Below, in pieces: positions 16,478 through 26,581 of a DNA stretch of 64,000 nucleotides. Position 1 is the first letter of the stretch; each line of letters starts with the position of its first letter. The stretch is from an uncultured Planctomycetales bacterium (GTDB lineage Bacteria; Planctomycetota; Planctomycetia; Isosphaerales; Isosphaeraceae), in the NCBI GenBank assembly GCA_903926465.1, contig CAIYJE010000178.1:1-64000 (forward strand), in the 5' to 3' direction. Below the pieces are notes generated by a model. That model saw nothing but the letters and a program-made list of their open reading frames with translations. It did no database searches and was not told where the DNA came from. The translations under genes and the position numbers were made by a program.

Positions 16478-18400
16478 TCACTCGGTTGCGTCCCTGGCAT
16501 TGAGGAGTTTTGAGATCGACTCTATCGCAATCGGATGATACCCAGCGCGGGCTTTCTCGAAGATTTGCTTGGCCCGCTCAGTCCCCGCTGGCGTCTGCAT
16601 CAGTGCTTTGTACAGAGGAACAATAAACTTCCTCCGCCCCACAGACCGCAGATAGGCTTCCAGTGGTTCCACCGACGGTGCGTATCCCGCTCGGATCGCC
16701 ATCTGGAACCACTGACAGGCAACCTCGGCGTTCCCGGTCTTGGTGAAGCCATAGGCCCGATCGAGCTGCGCCAGTCGCTCAGAACTCAGATCCCTGGGCA
16801 GTGAGCGCAGGAACTGAAGCCATTCCAGAGTGGACCATTCCTGGGTTTCGTCGGCCAAGGGAAGGGGGGCTCCCGCCAACCAGTCTTGGGCGGTCTTGGT
16901 AATCATCTCGAACCGTGGACTTTCAAACCGAGGCACATTGGTCGGCAACCCAGGTTCGTGCAGCCAGGCTTGAAGGTTCAGAGGAACTTCCATTCCAGGG
17001 AAAAGCGTCATTTTCAGGTAGGCTTCAAACTCGGCGGTAGTGATACTGCGGAACGCAAAGTGGTCAAAGTAGCCGGCCAGGAACTGCCTGAGCTTTTCGC
17101 GGCCCACCTCGCGAGCAAGTGCCTCCAGGAAAAGGGCGCCCTTCTCGTAGGGGATTCGGGTCACGCCCTCGTCGGGGTCACGCCCCTTCAGGTTGATGTG
17201 AAGGATCTGGTCAGATGGAGGAAGCGAGGCCAGCCCGTCTTTCAGATCCCCCTCCCCGAGCACTTGCTCCATCTCGACCCGGTTCACACCGATAACGGCC
17301 TCGACGATGCGTCGTTCGAGATAGACGGTAAAACCCTCGTTGAGCCAGAAATCAGCCCAGGTGGCGTTCGTCACCAAATTACCGGACCAGGAGTGAGCCA
17401 GTTCGTGGGCAATAAGTGCCACCTGGGAACGATCGCCGGCAAGGACCGTCGGAGTGGCGAAGGTAAGAAGCGGGTTCTCCATGCCACCGTAGGGAAAGCT
17501 GGGCGGAAGCACCAGGATGTCATATCGTCCCCAGCGGTATGGCCCAAATGCCGCCTCAGCGGCCTGAATCATCTTCTCCGTATCCGCAAATTCCCAGGCC
17601 GCTTTATCGACCACGGACGGCTCAGCCCAGATGCCGGTCCGGTCGCCCATGGGCTTGAAAACCAGGTCACCCACGGCAAGTGCGATCAGGTAGGAAGGGA
17701 TCGCCCGGGTCATCTCGAACTCAGCCGTCGGCTTACCAGCCACCGCCTGGGCCGAGGTTCGAGGCTCAGCCGCCATCACCACCCGGAACGGCCCCCCAGG
17801 CCCGGTCGGATCCGGCGTGGTGGACACGGAGGCGCGGTACGTGATCCGGACCGATGGAGTGTCTTGGCAGGGAATCCAGGAACGAGCATGAATGGCCTGA
17901 GACTGCGTGAACAGGAACGGGAGTTTCTTCCCGGCTGTTCCACCCGGCTCGACCCACTGAAGCGCAGAGGCCGTGGGGGACGTTTCATACCGAACCTGCA
18001 CACGGGTCGCCTCGACGGGTAGCCAGACCGTCAGGGGTGCACCCAGGATCGCATCGGCTTTTCCAAGCTCGAAACGAACCTTTTGCCAGGGCTGCGTCCC
18101 TTGGGAAGTACGGACGTCAATAACGGTAAGCCCCTTGGTATCCAGTACCAACGAAGCGTCTACCGGACAGCCAGGCTGACGCTCCAGACTCCAGATGGCT
18201 TCACCCACCAGTACCTTACGGGCAAAATCCACGTCGAGGTCAAGATCCAGGTGCCCAACGCGGACCTGGCCTGGGTTACTGTAAGAATGGGGGTCGAGTT
18301 CCGCTCGACCACTCGGACCTGCGAGGGCGACACCGGAAACCAGGAACCCAAAAATGATCATGAAATCTGCAAACCAAGTTCTCGGCCACTCAGAAAACAT
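16478..18400 (-). CDS. M1-family zinc aminopeptidase (LTA4 hydrolase-like), exported
   Basis: A 640-residue peptidase with an N-terminal signal peptide ending near ALAGP. The M1 signatures are complete: the exopeptidase motif GGMENP (about residue 306) and HELAHSWSG with the downstream glutamate in NEGFTVYLE, i.e. HExxH-18-E (about residue 331). The C-terminal part, with WLHEPGLP, matches the leukotriene-A4-hydrolase type rather than PepN. It removes N-terminal residues from peptides, here probably in the periplasm. The ATG at 18400 has AGGA at 7 nt spacing. Confidence 0.88.
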   Translation of the reverse strand: MFSEWPRTWFADFMIIFGFLVSGVALAGPSGRAELDPHSYSNPGQVRVGHLDLDLDVDFARKVLVGEAIWSLERQPGCPVDASLVLDTKGLTVIDVRTSQGTQPWQKVRFELGKADAILGAPLTVWLPVEATRVQVRYETSPTASALQWVEPGGTAGKKLPFLFTQSQAIHARSWIPCQDTPSVRITYRASVSTTPDPTGPGGPFRVVMAAEPRTSAQAVAGKPTAEFEMTRAIPSYLIALAVGDLVFKPMGDRTGIWAEPSVVDKAAWEFADTEKMIQAAEAAFGPYRWGRYDILVLPPSFPYGGMENPLLTFATPTVLAGDRSQVALIAHELAHSWSGNLVTNATWADFWLNEGFTVYLERRIVEAVIGVNRVEMEQVLGEGDLKDGLASLPPSDQILHINLKGRDPDEGVTRIPYEKGALFLEALAREVGREKLRQFLAGYFDHFAFRSITTAEFEAYLKMTLFPGMEVPLNLQAWLHEPGLPTNVPRFESPRFEMITKTAQDWLAGAPLPLADETQEWSTLEWLQFLRSLPRDLSSERLAQLDRAYGFTKTGNAEVACQWFQMAIRAGYAPSVEPLEAYLRSVGRRKFIVPLYKALMQTPAGTERAKQIFEKARAGYHPIAIESISKLLNARDATE

Positions 18401-18578
18401 CAAGGAATCCTGACTAAGAGGAAATAGAAGTCACCGAACTCCGTCTCAACAAGTCACGTGGAACCTGAATCGGACTGCACACAACCGACTTCCTGAAATC
18501 TATCAACGTTAACGCACAGTTTCACGCAACTCAAATCATCGCCTGCAAACAGAGCGTCTCATCGAAATTGGAAGTCTT

Positions 18579-19424
18579 TCATGAAAAAACCGGCGGGTCA
18601 CTGAATGTCGGGTTGGGGTTCTGGTTCATCAGACTGATGATGCTGTCACTCCGTAGATTCAGCTTCAGGCCAAGCGCCTCCGCAGTTCGCAACGCAAGCC
18701 AAACCGGTTGCCATGGCAATGGAATCAGCAATCTACGGCCTAGCTGATTCTTCTGGATCAATGACCGCACAATCTCGTCCAGGCTTTGACGCTCGGGCCT
18801 TGCGGCCACCACAATCGCGGCTTCCACGCTAGGCGGCGGGGCCTCCACCAGTTGTGACACCCATTTCGACAGTACGCTGGCCTCGATCGGATTCAAGACC
18901 CGCTTGCCATAGCCCAGAACCGGGACGATAGGCAATTTTTTGACCAACTTGAGCATCACGCCGACGATTCCCCCAGGCTCGTCACCTTGAATCAGGCCGG
19001 GCCGTACCACCCAGAAACCGCGCTGAAGGGCCTCTTGTTCGGTCTCGCGTTTGATCTGCCCGTATAAACTTTTTGCGCCGTCGAACGCGGCGATCGTGGA
19101 GATAAAAATCCCCGTTCCACCGCCCGCAGCCAGAAAGGAATCGAAAAGGCGGATGGACCCATTGCGGTTCACACGTCGAATCGTATCGGAGGTCACCTGC
19201 TTGAAGTCCCAAGCGACATGAATTAACCCGTTCACGCCCAGATCCCGAAGCACACTTGGATCAAGCTGCTGAGATAGATCGAACATCACCTGCTTACGTG
19301 GAGCGTCGATTTTCGGACGCCGAACCAGCTCGACCACGGTGTGACCGCGAGCCTCAAGGGCATTCGCAATCAACGAACCCGCGTAACCCTGCGCCCCTGT
19401 AACCGCGACGGTGAGTCGGCTCAT
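18579..19424 (-). CDS. NAD(P)-dependent epimerase/dehydratase-like SDR
   Basis: A 281-residue extended/atypical short-chain dehydrogenase. The Rossmann glycine motif is TGAQGYAG at the N-terminus, and a YGQIKRETE segment supplies the Tyr-x3-Lys active-site pair. It likely acts on a nucleotide sugar or other envelope metabolite. The start at 19424 (ATG) is preferred because it places the dinucleotide-binding strand at the N-terminus; a longer frame would overlap the GMC gene. It lies 31 bases downstream of that gene and is very probably co-transcribed with it. Confidence 0.7.
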   Translation of the reverse strand: MSRLTVAVTGAQGYAGSLIANALEARGHTVVELVRRPKIDAPRKQVMFDLSQQLDPSVLRDLGVNGLIHVAWDFKQVTSDTIRRVNRNGSIRLFDSFLAAGGGTGIFISTIAAFDGAKSLYGQIKRETEQEALQRGFWVVRPGLIQGDEPGGIVGVMLKLVKKLPIVPVLGYGKRVLNPIEASVLSKWVSQLVEAPPPSVEAAIVVAARPERQSLDEIVRSLIQKNQLGRRLLIPLPWQPVWLALRTAEALGLKLNLRSDSIISLMNQNPNPTFSDPPVFS

Positions 19425-19455
19425 CAACGTACCACTCCGCTCATGGAACACGACA

Positions 19456-21048
19456 TCATTTCGAGTGTGAGTCAATCTGGCTGGCCAGGGTCGCAATTCT
19501 ATGCGCGTTGGCCATCACCGTATAGGTAATCGTTGTCGCTGGAATCGTTGGAAAAACTGAGGCATCGACAAGATGCACACGAGGCAAGGCGGTGAGTTGG
19601 CCCAGCGTATCCACCTGGAACTCACCGGGCGTCTCGGACATTGGGAACGATCCGCCAGTATGGAAACCCCGACCAGGAGGGGTAATATGAACCGCAGGTG
19701 CAGCCGCCATCAAACCGAGTGAGGACGAGTGCCGGAACAATTTCCAGGAGAGTCGCTTGACGATTGCCGCCGCACTCGAAGATGGCACTGTCTCAGCCAC
19801 CATGCGCCCTGGCCGTCCTTCACCGTCCGACTCTAACCGGAGCGTGAGATGGCCTGACTCGTCCGAATGCAAGTAACAGAGCGCAACCAGAAGTCGCCCC
19901 AAAAACTGCCCGCGCAACCCTGGCACCTTGGCGGCCAACCCACCAGCAAGCTTGGAAAATGCTTCGTTAAACATATCGCTATAGCCATACAACTGAAGAT
20001 GTATCCCATGACGACTCAACGAAGAGTCGTTGACTTCGAGAAACATCTGACAGAGTGAGTGCGAGCGCTCTTCACGCACACCTTTGGGATTACGAAACAT
20101 CAGCAAAGGCAAGACATTATGCTGGCTATCAATCATCCGCACGGGCCGATCAAATCGCTTCAAGGATTCCAGAACAATTCTGGCCGTTCCGAGCACACCG
20201 GCACCCAGAAAACAGCGGGCGGCTTTGAGGTCACGCATTTGACCCGTCTGAAAATCTTCCACACGCACCAACACCTGGTCGTCTTGGTTACTAACGGCAC
20301 GAACCACCTGCGACGGCAAATACGTGAACCGAGGATTCTGTTTCAACAGCTCAATAGTCTGCCTTGAGTTGTAGATAAGGTCATAAGGACACCCATGAAG
20401 ACACAAACCACACTTCTGACAATCGCGAGACCTCATTGCAACCCGGGCATGGCCGAACGAAATCCCAGCTCGGCTCAATGCTTCACGACGCTTGCTCATA
20501 TGAGTCAGAATATGACTCACTTGCCGACCAGGCAAGGATGGCTGCGGACTTTCATGATAAATGGGATGATTTGCCGATAGATCATCGACGCTTGCGATGA
20601 TGGGCATGAACTTGCAAACACTGCGATAATGCGGGGCCAACTCCGCCTCTCGGATCGGCCATCCTGCCAAGTCCGTGTCATTGTAGGGCATGACCACAGC
20701 GCCCCACGTATTGCTTAACCCTCCCAGGGCGAACGATGGCTTGAGGGTTCCAGTCGGAATCTCCAGACCAAGCTTCTCACTTGCAGACCGATAGGGAAAG
20801 TCGGAACCAAATAGCCGCTTCAGAGACAATCCCTTGGCATCCGCATTCGCGCCTTCATAAAAAGGAGCGAGATCACGGCGATCCCATTGATCTGGAGTCT
20901 GTTGCGCGACCCGCTCGACTAATTCTTGACGCGCCGATTCCAGACCAAGGCCGACGTCAACCAACGTGACCGTCCGCCCACAATCAAGGAGAGCGGACGC
21001 GGCAGACACACCCGCTGGACCTGAGCCAACGACTAAATATTCACTCAA
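19456..21048 (-). CDS. GMC-family FAD oxidoreductase with a cysteine cluster
   Basis: A 530-residue flavoprotein. The FAD-binding motif GSGPAGVSAASALL is at residues 8-21, and the C-terminal GMC segment contains VDASVFPTIPATTITYTVMANA. About residues 206-220 hold CQKCGLCLHGCPYD, a C-x2-C-x2-C-x3-C pattern like a ferredoxin iron-sulfur site, unusual for classic choline or glucose oxidases but known in GMC-like dehydrogenases of environmental bacteria. The start is a TTG at 21048 with GGAGG 9 nt upstream. It forms an operon with the SDR downstream. Substrate unknown; a sugar alcohol or polyol-like compound fits the context. Confidence 0.78.
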   Translation of the reverse strand: MSEYLVVGSGPAGVSAASALLDCGRTVTLVDVGLGLESARQELVERVAQQTPDQWDRRDLAPFYEGANADAKGLSLKRLFGSDFPYRSASEKLGLEIPTGTLKPSFALGGLSNTWGAVVMPYNDTDLAGWPIREAELAPHYRSVCKFMPIIASVDDLSANHPIYHESPQPSLPGRQVSHILTHMSKRREALSRAGISFGHARVAMRSRDCQKCGLCLHGCPYDLIYNSRQTIELLKQNPRFTYLPSQVVRAVSNQDDQVLVRVEDFQTGQMRDLKAARCFLGAGVLGTARIVLESLKRFDRPVRMIDSQHNVLPLLMFRNPKGVREERSHSLCQMFLEVNDSSLSRHGIHLQLYGYSDMFNEAFSKLAGGLAAKVPGLRGQFLGRLLVALCYLHSDESGHLTLRLESDGEGRPGRMVAETVPSSSAAAIVKRLSWKLFRHSSSLGLMAAAPAVHITPPGRGFHTGGSFPMSETPGEFQVDTLGQLTALPRVHLVDASVFPTIPATTITYTVMANAHRIATLASQIDSHSK

Positions 21049-21347
21049 TTATGAAATCCTCCGTCCAATTTTCAGTCACTCCAATCCCAGAGAATCCTAA
21101 TCAACCCTGTTCAGACCGAAAACAATAATTTAAAATCTTACTCGCTACACACTGTTCCTGCACCTTGTTTTCGTACCACAAAAAGACGCCACTACTCGTG
21201 TACACCCTGTGATTGATTTGAGACGATGGCCCCTGCCTGATTTGATGAACCCCACCAAAGGCCCGTTTACAATTCTACAGGCAAGGTTTAACAACTCTCG
21301 ACGATCATTCAGGGGCTGGCATCCAGGTCCTCTCTTGGGAATCTTTG

Positions 21348-23375
21348 ATGAGTCTGATCGCGTATCGACGGGAAATTGATGGATTACGAGCGGTTGCGGT
21401 CGTACCTGTCATCCTGTTCCACTTACAAGTCAAGGCGTTATCAGGAGGATTCCTGGGAGTCGATGTTTTCTTTGTAATCTCCGGCTACCTCATTACCTCG
21501 ATCATCCTGGCCGAGATGAGTGCTGACCGGTTCAGCTTTCGCGAATTCTGGGCACGGAGAGCCCGGCGAATTCTGCCAGCGCTTCTCGTTGTTATCGCAA
21601 CTTCACTCCTGGCGTATTGGTGGTTTCTCTCCCGCACCGAATTACCGGGAGTTGGCCAGGAGGCGATGGCGGCACTGGGCTCGGTTTCGAATATCTACTA
21701 TCTCACCACGTCCATCAGTTACTGGGGAAATGCTGCTGATTATTTGAACTTCCTCCATTGCTGGTCGCTTTCCGTGGAGGAACAATTTTATCTGGTATTT
21801 CCGCTCTTGGTCTGGCTCCATGTCCGGTATCGACCTCAAAACCTGATTGCCTTTCTTGTAACGCTCATGGTCCTGAGTTTTGCACTCGTCATTCTGACTA
21901 CCAAAAAGTTTCCAGATGCCACCTTTTACCTGTTACCAACGCGTGCCTGGGAACTCGCGGCCGGCGCTCTGCTCGCTGCGTTGGAAAGAACGCCTGGACA
22001 ATCTGGTGCGAGAGCAATCGGATTGCCCGCCACGTGGTCTGGACCGGCTGAATGGGCTGGCCGCTGGTGTGCCTTGCTGGGGATAGCCGGTTTATGCCTG
22101 ATCGCGTTCAGTTACTGCGTCACCCTGAGAAGGTTCCCGAAATCCATCATTCCTGTTTACGGCACCTGCCTGGTGATCGGATTTGCACGGACTGGGCTTT
22201 CTCGGAATCTGCTCTCCCATCCAAGTTTACTCCATATCGGAAAACTCTCGTACTCGTTGTACCTCTGGCACTGGCCAGTCATGGTTTTTGCCCGCAAGCT
22301 TGACGTGGCAGTGAATTCCTGGATTCTGTTGATCCCCATTTATGTACTTTCCCTCGCAACATATCACGCTGTCGAGCAACCTGGCCGTAAGAAACACGGT
22401 ACGCTGGCCGTGATCGGCGTCGCTTATCTCACTCTGCTGATCGTCTCTGGACTTTTTGCTTCTTCTGACGGCAAGTACGATACCTCAGAATTCAACCGTC
22501 CAGAATATGCCGGAATTTCCTACAACGTACTCCCTAGACCGCAAGTTCATGAAGCTTTGCAACGCATCACGGCCGGTTGTTCTGTACCCGATCGCTTGGC
22601 AAAGCCTGATGCCTATAAAGCAGGTGGGATCATTGTGGGAGAGGGAAACTCACCACCAGATGTTGTCGTGCTCGGAGACTCACACGGTTGCATGTGGTCC
22701 AAGGCGATCCACCATGTGACGGATGAACTGGGAGTCAAGGCATCGTTCTGGTCAATCGACGGCGTAGATCCGTTCAGTTCCAGCGCCACCCAGGCTGTAC
22801 TTCCCAGCTTCATTGACCTCACCGCCAAGGAGTTTCGCGATTATTCTCAGGGGCGTCGCGAACTCATTAAACAATGGCATCCCAAACTGGTGATCGTGTG
22901 TGCCCGCTGGGCCAAGTATGACCACGAGCCTGAAAATGAGTTTTTACGTTTCCTCAGCCAAAATGCAGACGAGGTTCTGCTCATCGAGCAACCCCCAGAG
23001 CTCACGATCGGGAAACGTAGTGTCTTGCAGTACCTCTGTTATCAACAGATCAAGCCCGTGAGCGGTACACGCCAGTACTTGCCTCTCAATCAGACGATGA
23101 CTCAGAAGGCATCTCAGCGATTTCGTGATCTGCTCCACGAGAACCCCAATTGCAAGGCCGTTCGTACGGCAGATCTCTACACTCACGGTGCAGAAGCTCT
23201 GTGCCTGGACAGCAAAGAGGTTGTCTACTTGGATGATGACCATCTCACGACTTTTGGATCCTTGCTATCGCTCCCACGCCTTGAGGAAACGATTGGCAAG
23301 GCCCTGAAAAATGTGCCCCAAGCATCAAGGACACCTGAAAACGGGGCATCATTCTCACCGGATCAGCAGCTTTAA
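21348..23375 (+). CDS. Acyltransferase-3 with C-terminal SGNH domain (OafA-like)
   Basis: A 675-residue membrane protein. The N-terminal acyltransferase-3 domain starts with YRREIDGLRAVAV and has about ten membrane helices. The C-terminal periplasmic SGNH/GDSL-like domain contains LGDSHG (catalytic Ser near residue 443) and the late DDDHLT motif with the Asp/His pair. Such fusions O-acetylate surface polysaccharides or peptidoglycan. The ATG at 21348 is preferred over the adjoining TTG at 21345. It is transcribed away from the GMC operon, with about 300 bases of non-coding DNA between. Confidence 0.85.
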   Translation: MSLIAYRREIDGLRAVAVVPVILFHLQVKALSGGFLGVDVFFVISGYLITSIILAEMSADRFSFREFWARRARRILPALLVVIATSLLAYWWFLSRTELPGVGQEAMAALGSVSNIYYLTTSISYWGNAADYLNFLHCWSLSVEEQFYLVFPLLVWLHVRYRPQNLIAFLVTLMVLSFALVILTTKKFPDATFYLLPTRAWELAAGALLAALERTPGQSGARAIGLPATWSGPAEWAGRWCALLGIAGLCLIAFSYCVTLRRFPKSIIPVYGTCLVIGFARTGLSRNLLSHPSLLHIGKLSYSLYLWHWPVMVFARKLDVAVNSWILLIPIYVLSLATYHAVEQPGRKKHGTLAVIGVAYLTLLIVSGLFASSDGKYDTSEFNRPEYAGISYNVLPRPQVHEALQRITAGCSVPDRLAKPDAYKAGGIIVGEGNSPPDVVVLGDSHGCMWSKAIHHVTDELGVKASFWSIDGVDPFSSSATQAVLPSFIDLTAKEFRDYSQGRRELIKQWHPKLVIVCARWAKYDHEPENEFLRFLSQNADEVLLIEQPPELTIGKRSVLQYLCYQQIKPVSGTRQYLPLNQTMTQKASQRFRDLLHENPNCKAVRTADLYTHGAEALCLDSKEVVYLDDDHLTTFGSLLSLPRLEETIGKALKNVPQASRTPENGASFSPDQQL

Positions 23376-23490
23376 GCCTGGATTTCCAATCACGACCGCG
23401 AAGGCTGTTACCATGAACCTCAATGGCGGTTCACGCTTCATTCATAATCGAATGTCTGATTGATGATGATCAACGCTTGTTAACACGTAA

Positions 23491-25038
23491 TCAATACTCA
23501 ACTCGGACCGCCACGTAATTTGCCCCTGCTGCCTGATCTGGAAAAAAGACTTCGAGCTCAGGTTCTTGCTCACCGGTTCCTTCCGCCGAACTGGCCTTGT
23601 GTCTGAGTTTGGCCAAATCCGTGTAGGGTCCGATGTACAGGAAGGAACCTTTGACTTGCGGCGTCAGCGAGTCAACACTCGCGATTGGCTTGGCCCGCGC
23701 AAGCAGATCGGGTCTGAGTGGATAGGCGGAATTGACAATACACAAGAGATAATCACGCAGCAGTGGATCATCCGAATGTGCCAGCATAACGGATTCCGCC
23801 AACCCACAAACGACGTAGACCGGTAGATCGGACGGTACTGTTGCATTAACCTGAGTCACAAGACTTCGGCAGTCTCGATATCCCACTTTTTCATTATCAA
23901 CATTCCTGAGGAACGACATTGAAATCATCAGCATAACCATCGCCACAATTGCCGTCGTGATCTGCCTGGCTACTCCAAAACATAACGAAACAAGCAACAA
24001 TGATGGGATCAGCATACTCGCTACCGAAGATGAGATCACGTACCGATCTAGCGTGATATTCACAAGTCCCAACTTGGCAAACAGATAGACCAAGACTGAC
24101 GGAACAAAACCCCAGAGAGCAAGCCGGGTGGCGTTGTCGCGGAAGTTTCGGCCCTGCTCACCCGGATGCCGAAGTTCGTCAGAATGTTTCTCGAAAATAA
24201 AGCTCACCAGAAGAGCAAGAATCGGAAATGCAATGACATACAGACTCACATTGAATCGAGTGAGTGAGTCTGTGAAACTTGGAATTGTGAGGTGGACAGC
24301 CAGGGCACCCTTATTCGATAGCAGATAAGCAATCCGTGTCATCGCAGGAATGATCGAAACAGCAAAGGCAGCGCCAGCTATGACAAGCGCACCCAACTCT
24401 TTACGTGAGGGCAGTGGACCGCGAATCCAGCTAAGGACCAGAAGCAGTCCATCAACCAGAATAAACAACGCCGATGTATAATGAAGATAAAACAGCAAAG
24501 CGGCATTCATGAACAGCATCAGGGCCGCAAACAACGATCGCCGGCGATCATAGTGAATGAACAGCACAATATTCAGCAAGGCGAACAACTGAATCAGTGC
24601 GTAGGGTCGGGCTTCGATAGAGTAATGGGAAGCCGTGGGATCAAACGCCGCAATCGTCGCCGAGAGAATCGCCGCCGTGCGAGATCCCGAGAGGGAACGG
24701 GCAACAAAATAAACCCCAGGAACCAGGAGCACCCCTGCCGCAAATGATGGAAATCGTAAGCCGACTTCGTTGTAGCCCCAAACCCTGTCGGAAATCCAAA
24801 CCAAGACATAGTAAAGAGGACTGAGGTTATTGAGTACAGATCTGGGAAAAATCTCGCTGAAGCCATCACGTACGACCCACGAGGTTCCCAGTTCATCGAC
24901 CCATAAACTTCGGTGGATTCCAAACCATCTGATAACCGCAGCCACGACGGTTATCAAAAGAACGAAGACTGGTTCAAACCGTTGCAATCCTGTACGCGAT
25001 GTTTCCTGGCCGCTGCGGGTGAAGACGTCAAAGATCAT
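23491..25038 (-). CDS. GT39/ArnT-like membrane glycosyltransferase
   Basis: A 515-residue polytopic membrane protein with the GT-C acidic pair in SLWVDELGT (D48-E49) directly after the first membrane helix, followed by about ten further hydrophobic segments and a soluble C-terminal tail. Such enzymes use polyprenyl-phosphate sugars. Together with the GT2 protein upstream, which resembles polyprenyl-phosphate mannose/glucose synthases, it could form a donor-synthesis plus transfer pair. It is convergent with the acyltransferase gene. Confidence 0.72.
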   Translation of the reverse strand: MIFDVFTRSGQETSRTGLQRFEPVFVLLITVVAAVIRWFGIHRSLWVDELGTSWVVRDGFSEIFPRSVLNNLSPLYYVLVWISDRVWGYNEVGLRFPSFAAGVLLVPGVYFVARSLSGSRTAAILSATIAAFDPTASHYSIEARPYALIQLFALLNIVLFIHYDRRRSLFAALMLFMNAALLFYLHYTSALFILVDGLLLVLSWIRGPLPSRKELGALVIAGAAFAVSIIPAMTRIAYLLSNKGALAVHLTIPSFTDSLTRFNVSLYVIAFPILALLVSFIFEKHSDELRHPGEQGRNFRDNATRLALWGFVPSVLVYLFAKLGLVNITLDRYVISSSVASMLIPSLLLVSLCFGVARQITTAIVAMVMLMISMSFLRNVDNEKVGYRDCRSLVTQVNATVPSDLPVYVVCGLAESVMLAHSDDPLLRDYLLCIVNSAYPLRPDLLARAKPIASVDSLTPQVKGSFLYIGPYTDLAKLRHKASSAEGTGEQEPELEVFFPDQAAGANYVAVRVEY

Positions 25039-25354
25039 GGTATGCTCAATGCCCAGAACGATCAGAGTTTATTCACGTGGTAATTCGAACTTTACAAGCG
25101 GTACAGTTCGAGTATCGAATGGCACCAGGACTCCAGCTTTGAGCAGCCCGAAAAGAGCCTGAATCACAACTTCAGATCCAAGTACCATAGATCGTCAGAC
25201 AGAAGTACGGGGCATAGCAATCTATCATCCCACCGCGTAGACCTAGTGTGACAACGAATCATCGACTCGCGTCAGCAACATGGCGAGGTCTGCCAACTCA
25301 TCAGGTTGCGGGGGCCGAGCCGAACCACCCAAGGTTCGACCCGAGCAGGCCGAT
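25039..25354. other. Intergenic region, nothing recognised
   Basis: About 315 bases between the GT39-like gene and the GT2 gene on the same strand. No plausible ORF, RNA gene or strong hairpin. The length suggests the GT39 gene has its own promoter. Confidence 0.3.
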
Positions 25355-26581
25355 TCATGAGTGAATCGACGGTTCAATCCGACGAACCTGCAATCCCAAA
25401 ATGGAAAGGAAAAAACTGACAACCACCACTTCAGTTCCAAGCGTCAACGCTGTAGCCGCAGGAATCACCAACCGCATCATCCGTGTGGGATCGAGTAGGC
25501 CGAACGACGTGGTATTCCAGGTCCAGTAAGCTGAAATTGTGCCACCAAGCCCAGCCAAGATCAGCGCAAACCCCACAATTAGACCGGTTTCTAGCGTGAT
25601 ATAACGAAATAAGCCCATAAACTTAGGATCTGGTGGCCTGAGCTTTTCATTGATACTGAACACCTTGGTCAATACGGCAAAAGCAATCCCCTGGAAGCCT
25701 ACGAGTATCGCCATCGAACCATAAAGCATGGTATGAATGTCAAAAGCTACCGAGCCAATCTGGCGCGGCCCCGACCAGAGCCAGGCCAGCAGGAAACACC
25801 CAAACCCAAAGAGCGCGACCCCCGGATAGAAAAAGAGCCAGCGGGGGCTGTACAAGAGCATGAATACGAGATGCCGCCAGCCGTCACGCCACGGACGAAG
25901 ATGGGGGGGACGAGAACGGCCATCGGGGCTGAGCGTGGTTGGAACCTCAGAGATCTTCAGATCAAGCAATGTCGACTTGATTACCATCTCCGAGGCGTAT
26001 TCCATACCGGTGGTCCGGAGATCCATCAATCGATAGGCGTCTTTGGCATAACCCCGAAGCCCACAATGGAAATCGCCAGAAGGGCACTTAAAAAAGATCC
26101 GACCAATCGCCGTCAGGATCGGGTTGCCAATGTATCGGTTTTTCCAGGGCATGGCACCAGGCTTGACGCCACCAAGAAACCGGTTGCCCATGACAAGATC
26201 GTCACCCGCCCGAAGCCGCTCTAGGAACGGTTCCAGCCGGGTGAAGTCATAACTATCATCCGAATCACCAACAATAATGTACTTGCCGTGTGCCGCGAGC
26301 GAACCGTAATGGATGGCCGCGCCATAGCCTCGCACCGGCACGTCTACCACACGCGCACCATTGCGTCGGGCAATCTCCTGAGAACCATCGGTCGATCCGT
26401 TATCCGCAACAACAACTTCGCCATCGACTTGGCACCGCTCCAGCCAGGCCCGAGCCTTCTTTACACAGGTTTCCAGAGTCTCTGCTTCATTCAGACACGG
26501 CATCAAAATCGTCAATTCGCAGGCGGATTCGCTGTCTTTCACTGAACCTGCTGGTGCACTAGGTGTATCGACATTCATCAT
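25355..26581 (-). CDS. GT2 polyprenyl-phosphate glycosyltransferase-like
   Basis: A 408-residue protein with a cytoplasmic GT-A catalytic domain: LTILMPCLNEAETLE, VVADNGSTDGSQEI, and the DxD-type motif GDSDDSYD (about residues 106-112). Toward the C-terminus are four or so hydrophobic segments, as in dolichol-phosphate-mannose synthase-like and DPM1/GtrB-like proteins. It most likely attaches a sugar from a nucleotide donor to polyprenyl phosphate, supplying the GT39-like enzyme nearby. Sugar identity cannot be read from sequence. Confidence 0.78.
   Translation of the reverse strand: MMNVDTPSAPAGSVKDSESACELTILMPCLNEAETLETCVKKARAWLERCQVDGEVVVADNGSTDGSQEIARRNGARVVDVPVRGYGAAIHYGSLAAHGKYIIVGDSDDSYDFTRLEPFLERLRAGDDLVMGNRFLGGVKPGAMPWKNRYIGNPILTAIGRIFFKCPSGDFHCGLRGYAKDAYRLMDLRTTGMEYASEMVIKSTLLDLKISEVPTTLSPDGRSRPPHLRPWRDGWRHLVFMLLYSPRWLFFYPGVALFGFGCFLLAWLWSGPRQIGSVAFDIHTMLYGSMAILVGFQGIAFAVLTKVFSINEKLRPPDPKFMGLFRYITLETGLIVGFALILAGLGGTISAYWTWNTTSFGLLDPTRMMRLVIPAATALTLGTEVVVVSFFLSILGLQVRRIEPSIHS

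Noticed and set aside
23414-23433. TGAACC/GGTTCA hairpin as terminator after the acyltransferase gene
   Set aside because: Only 6 bp with an 8-nt loop and no T-run; too weak to call.
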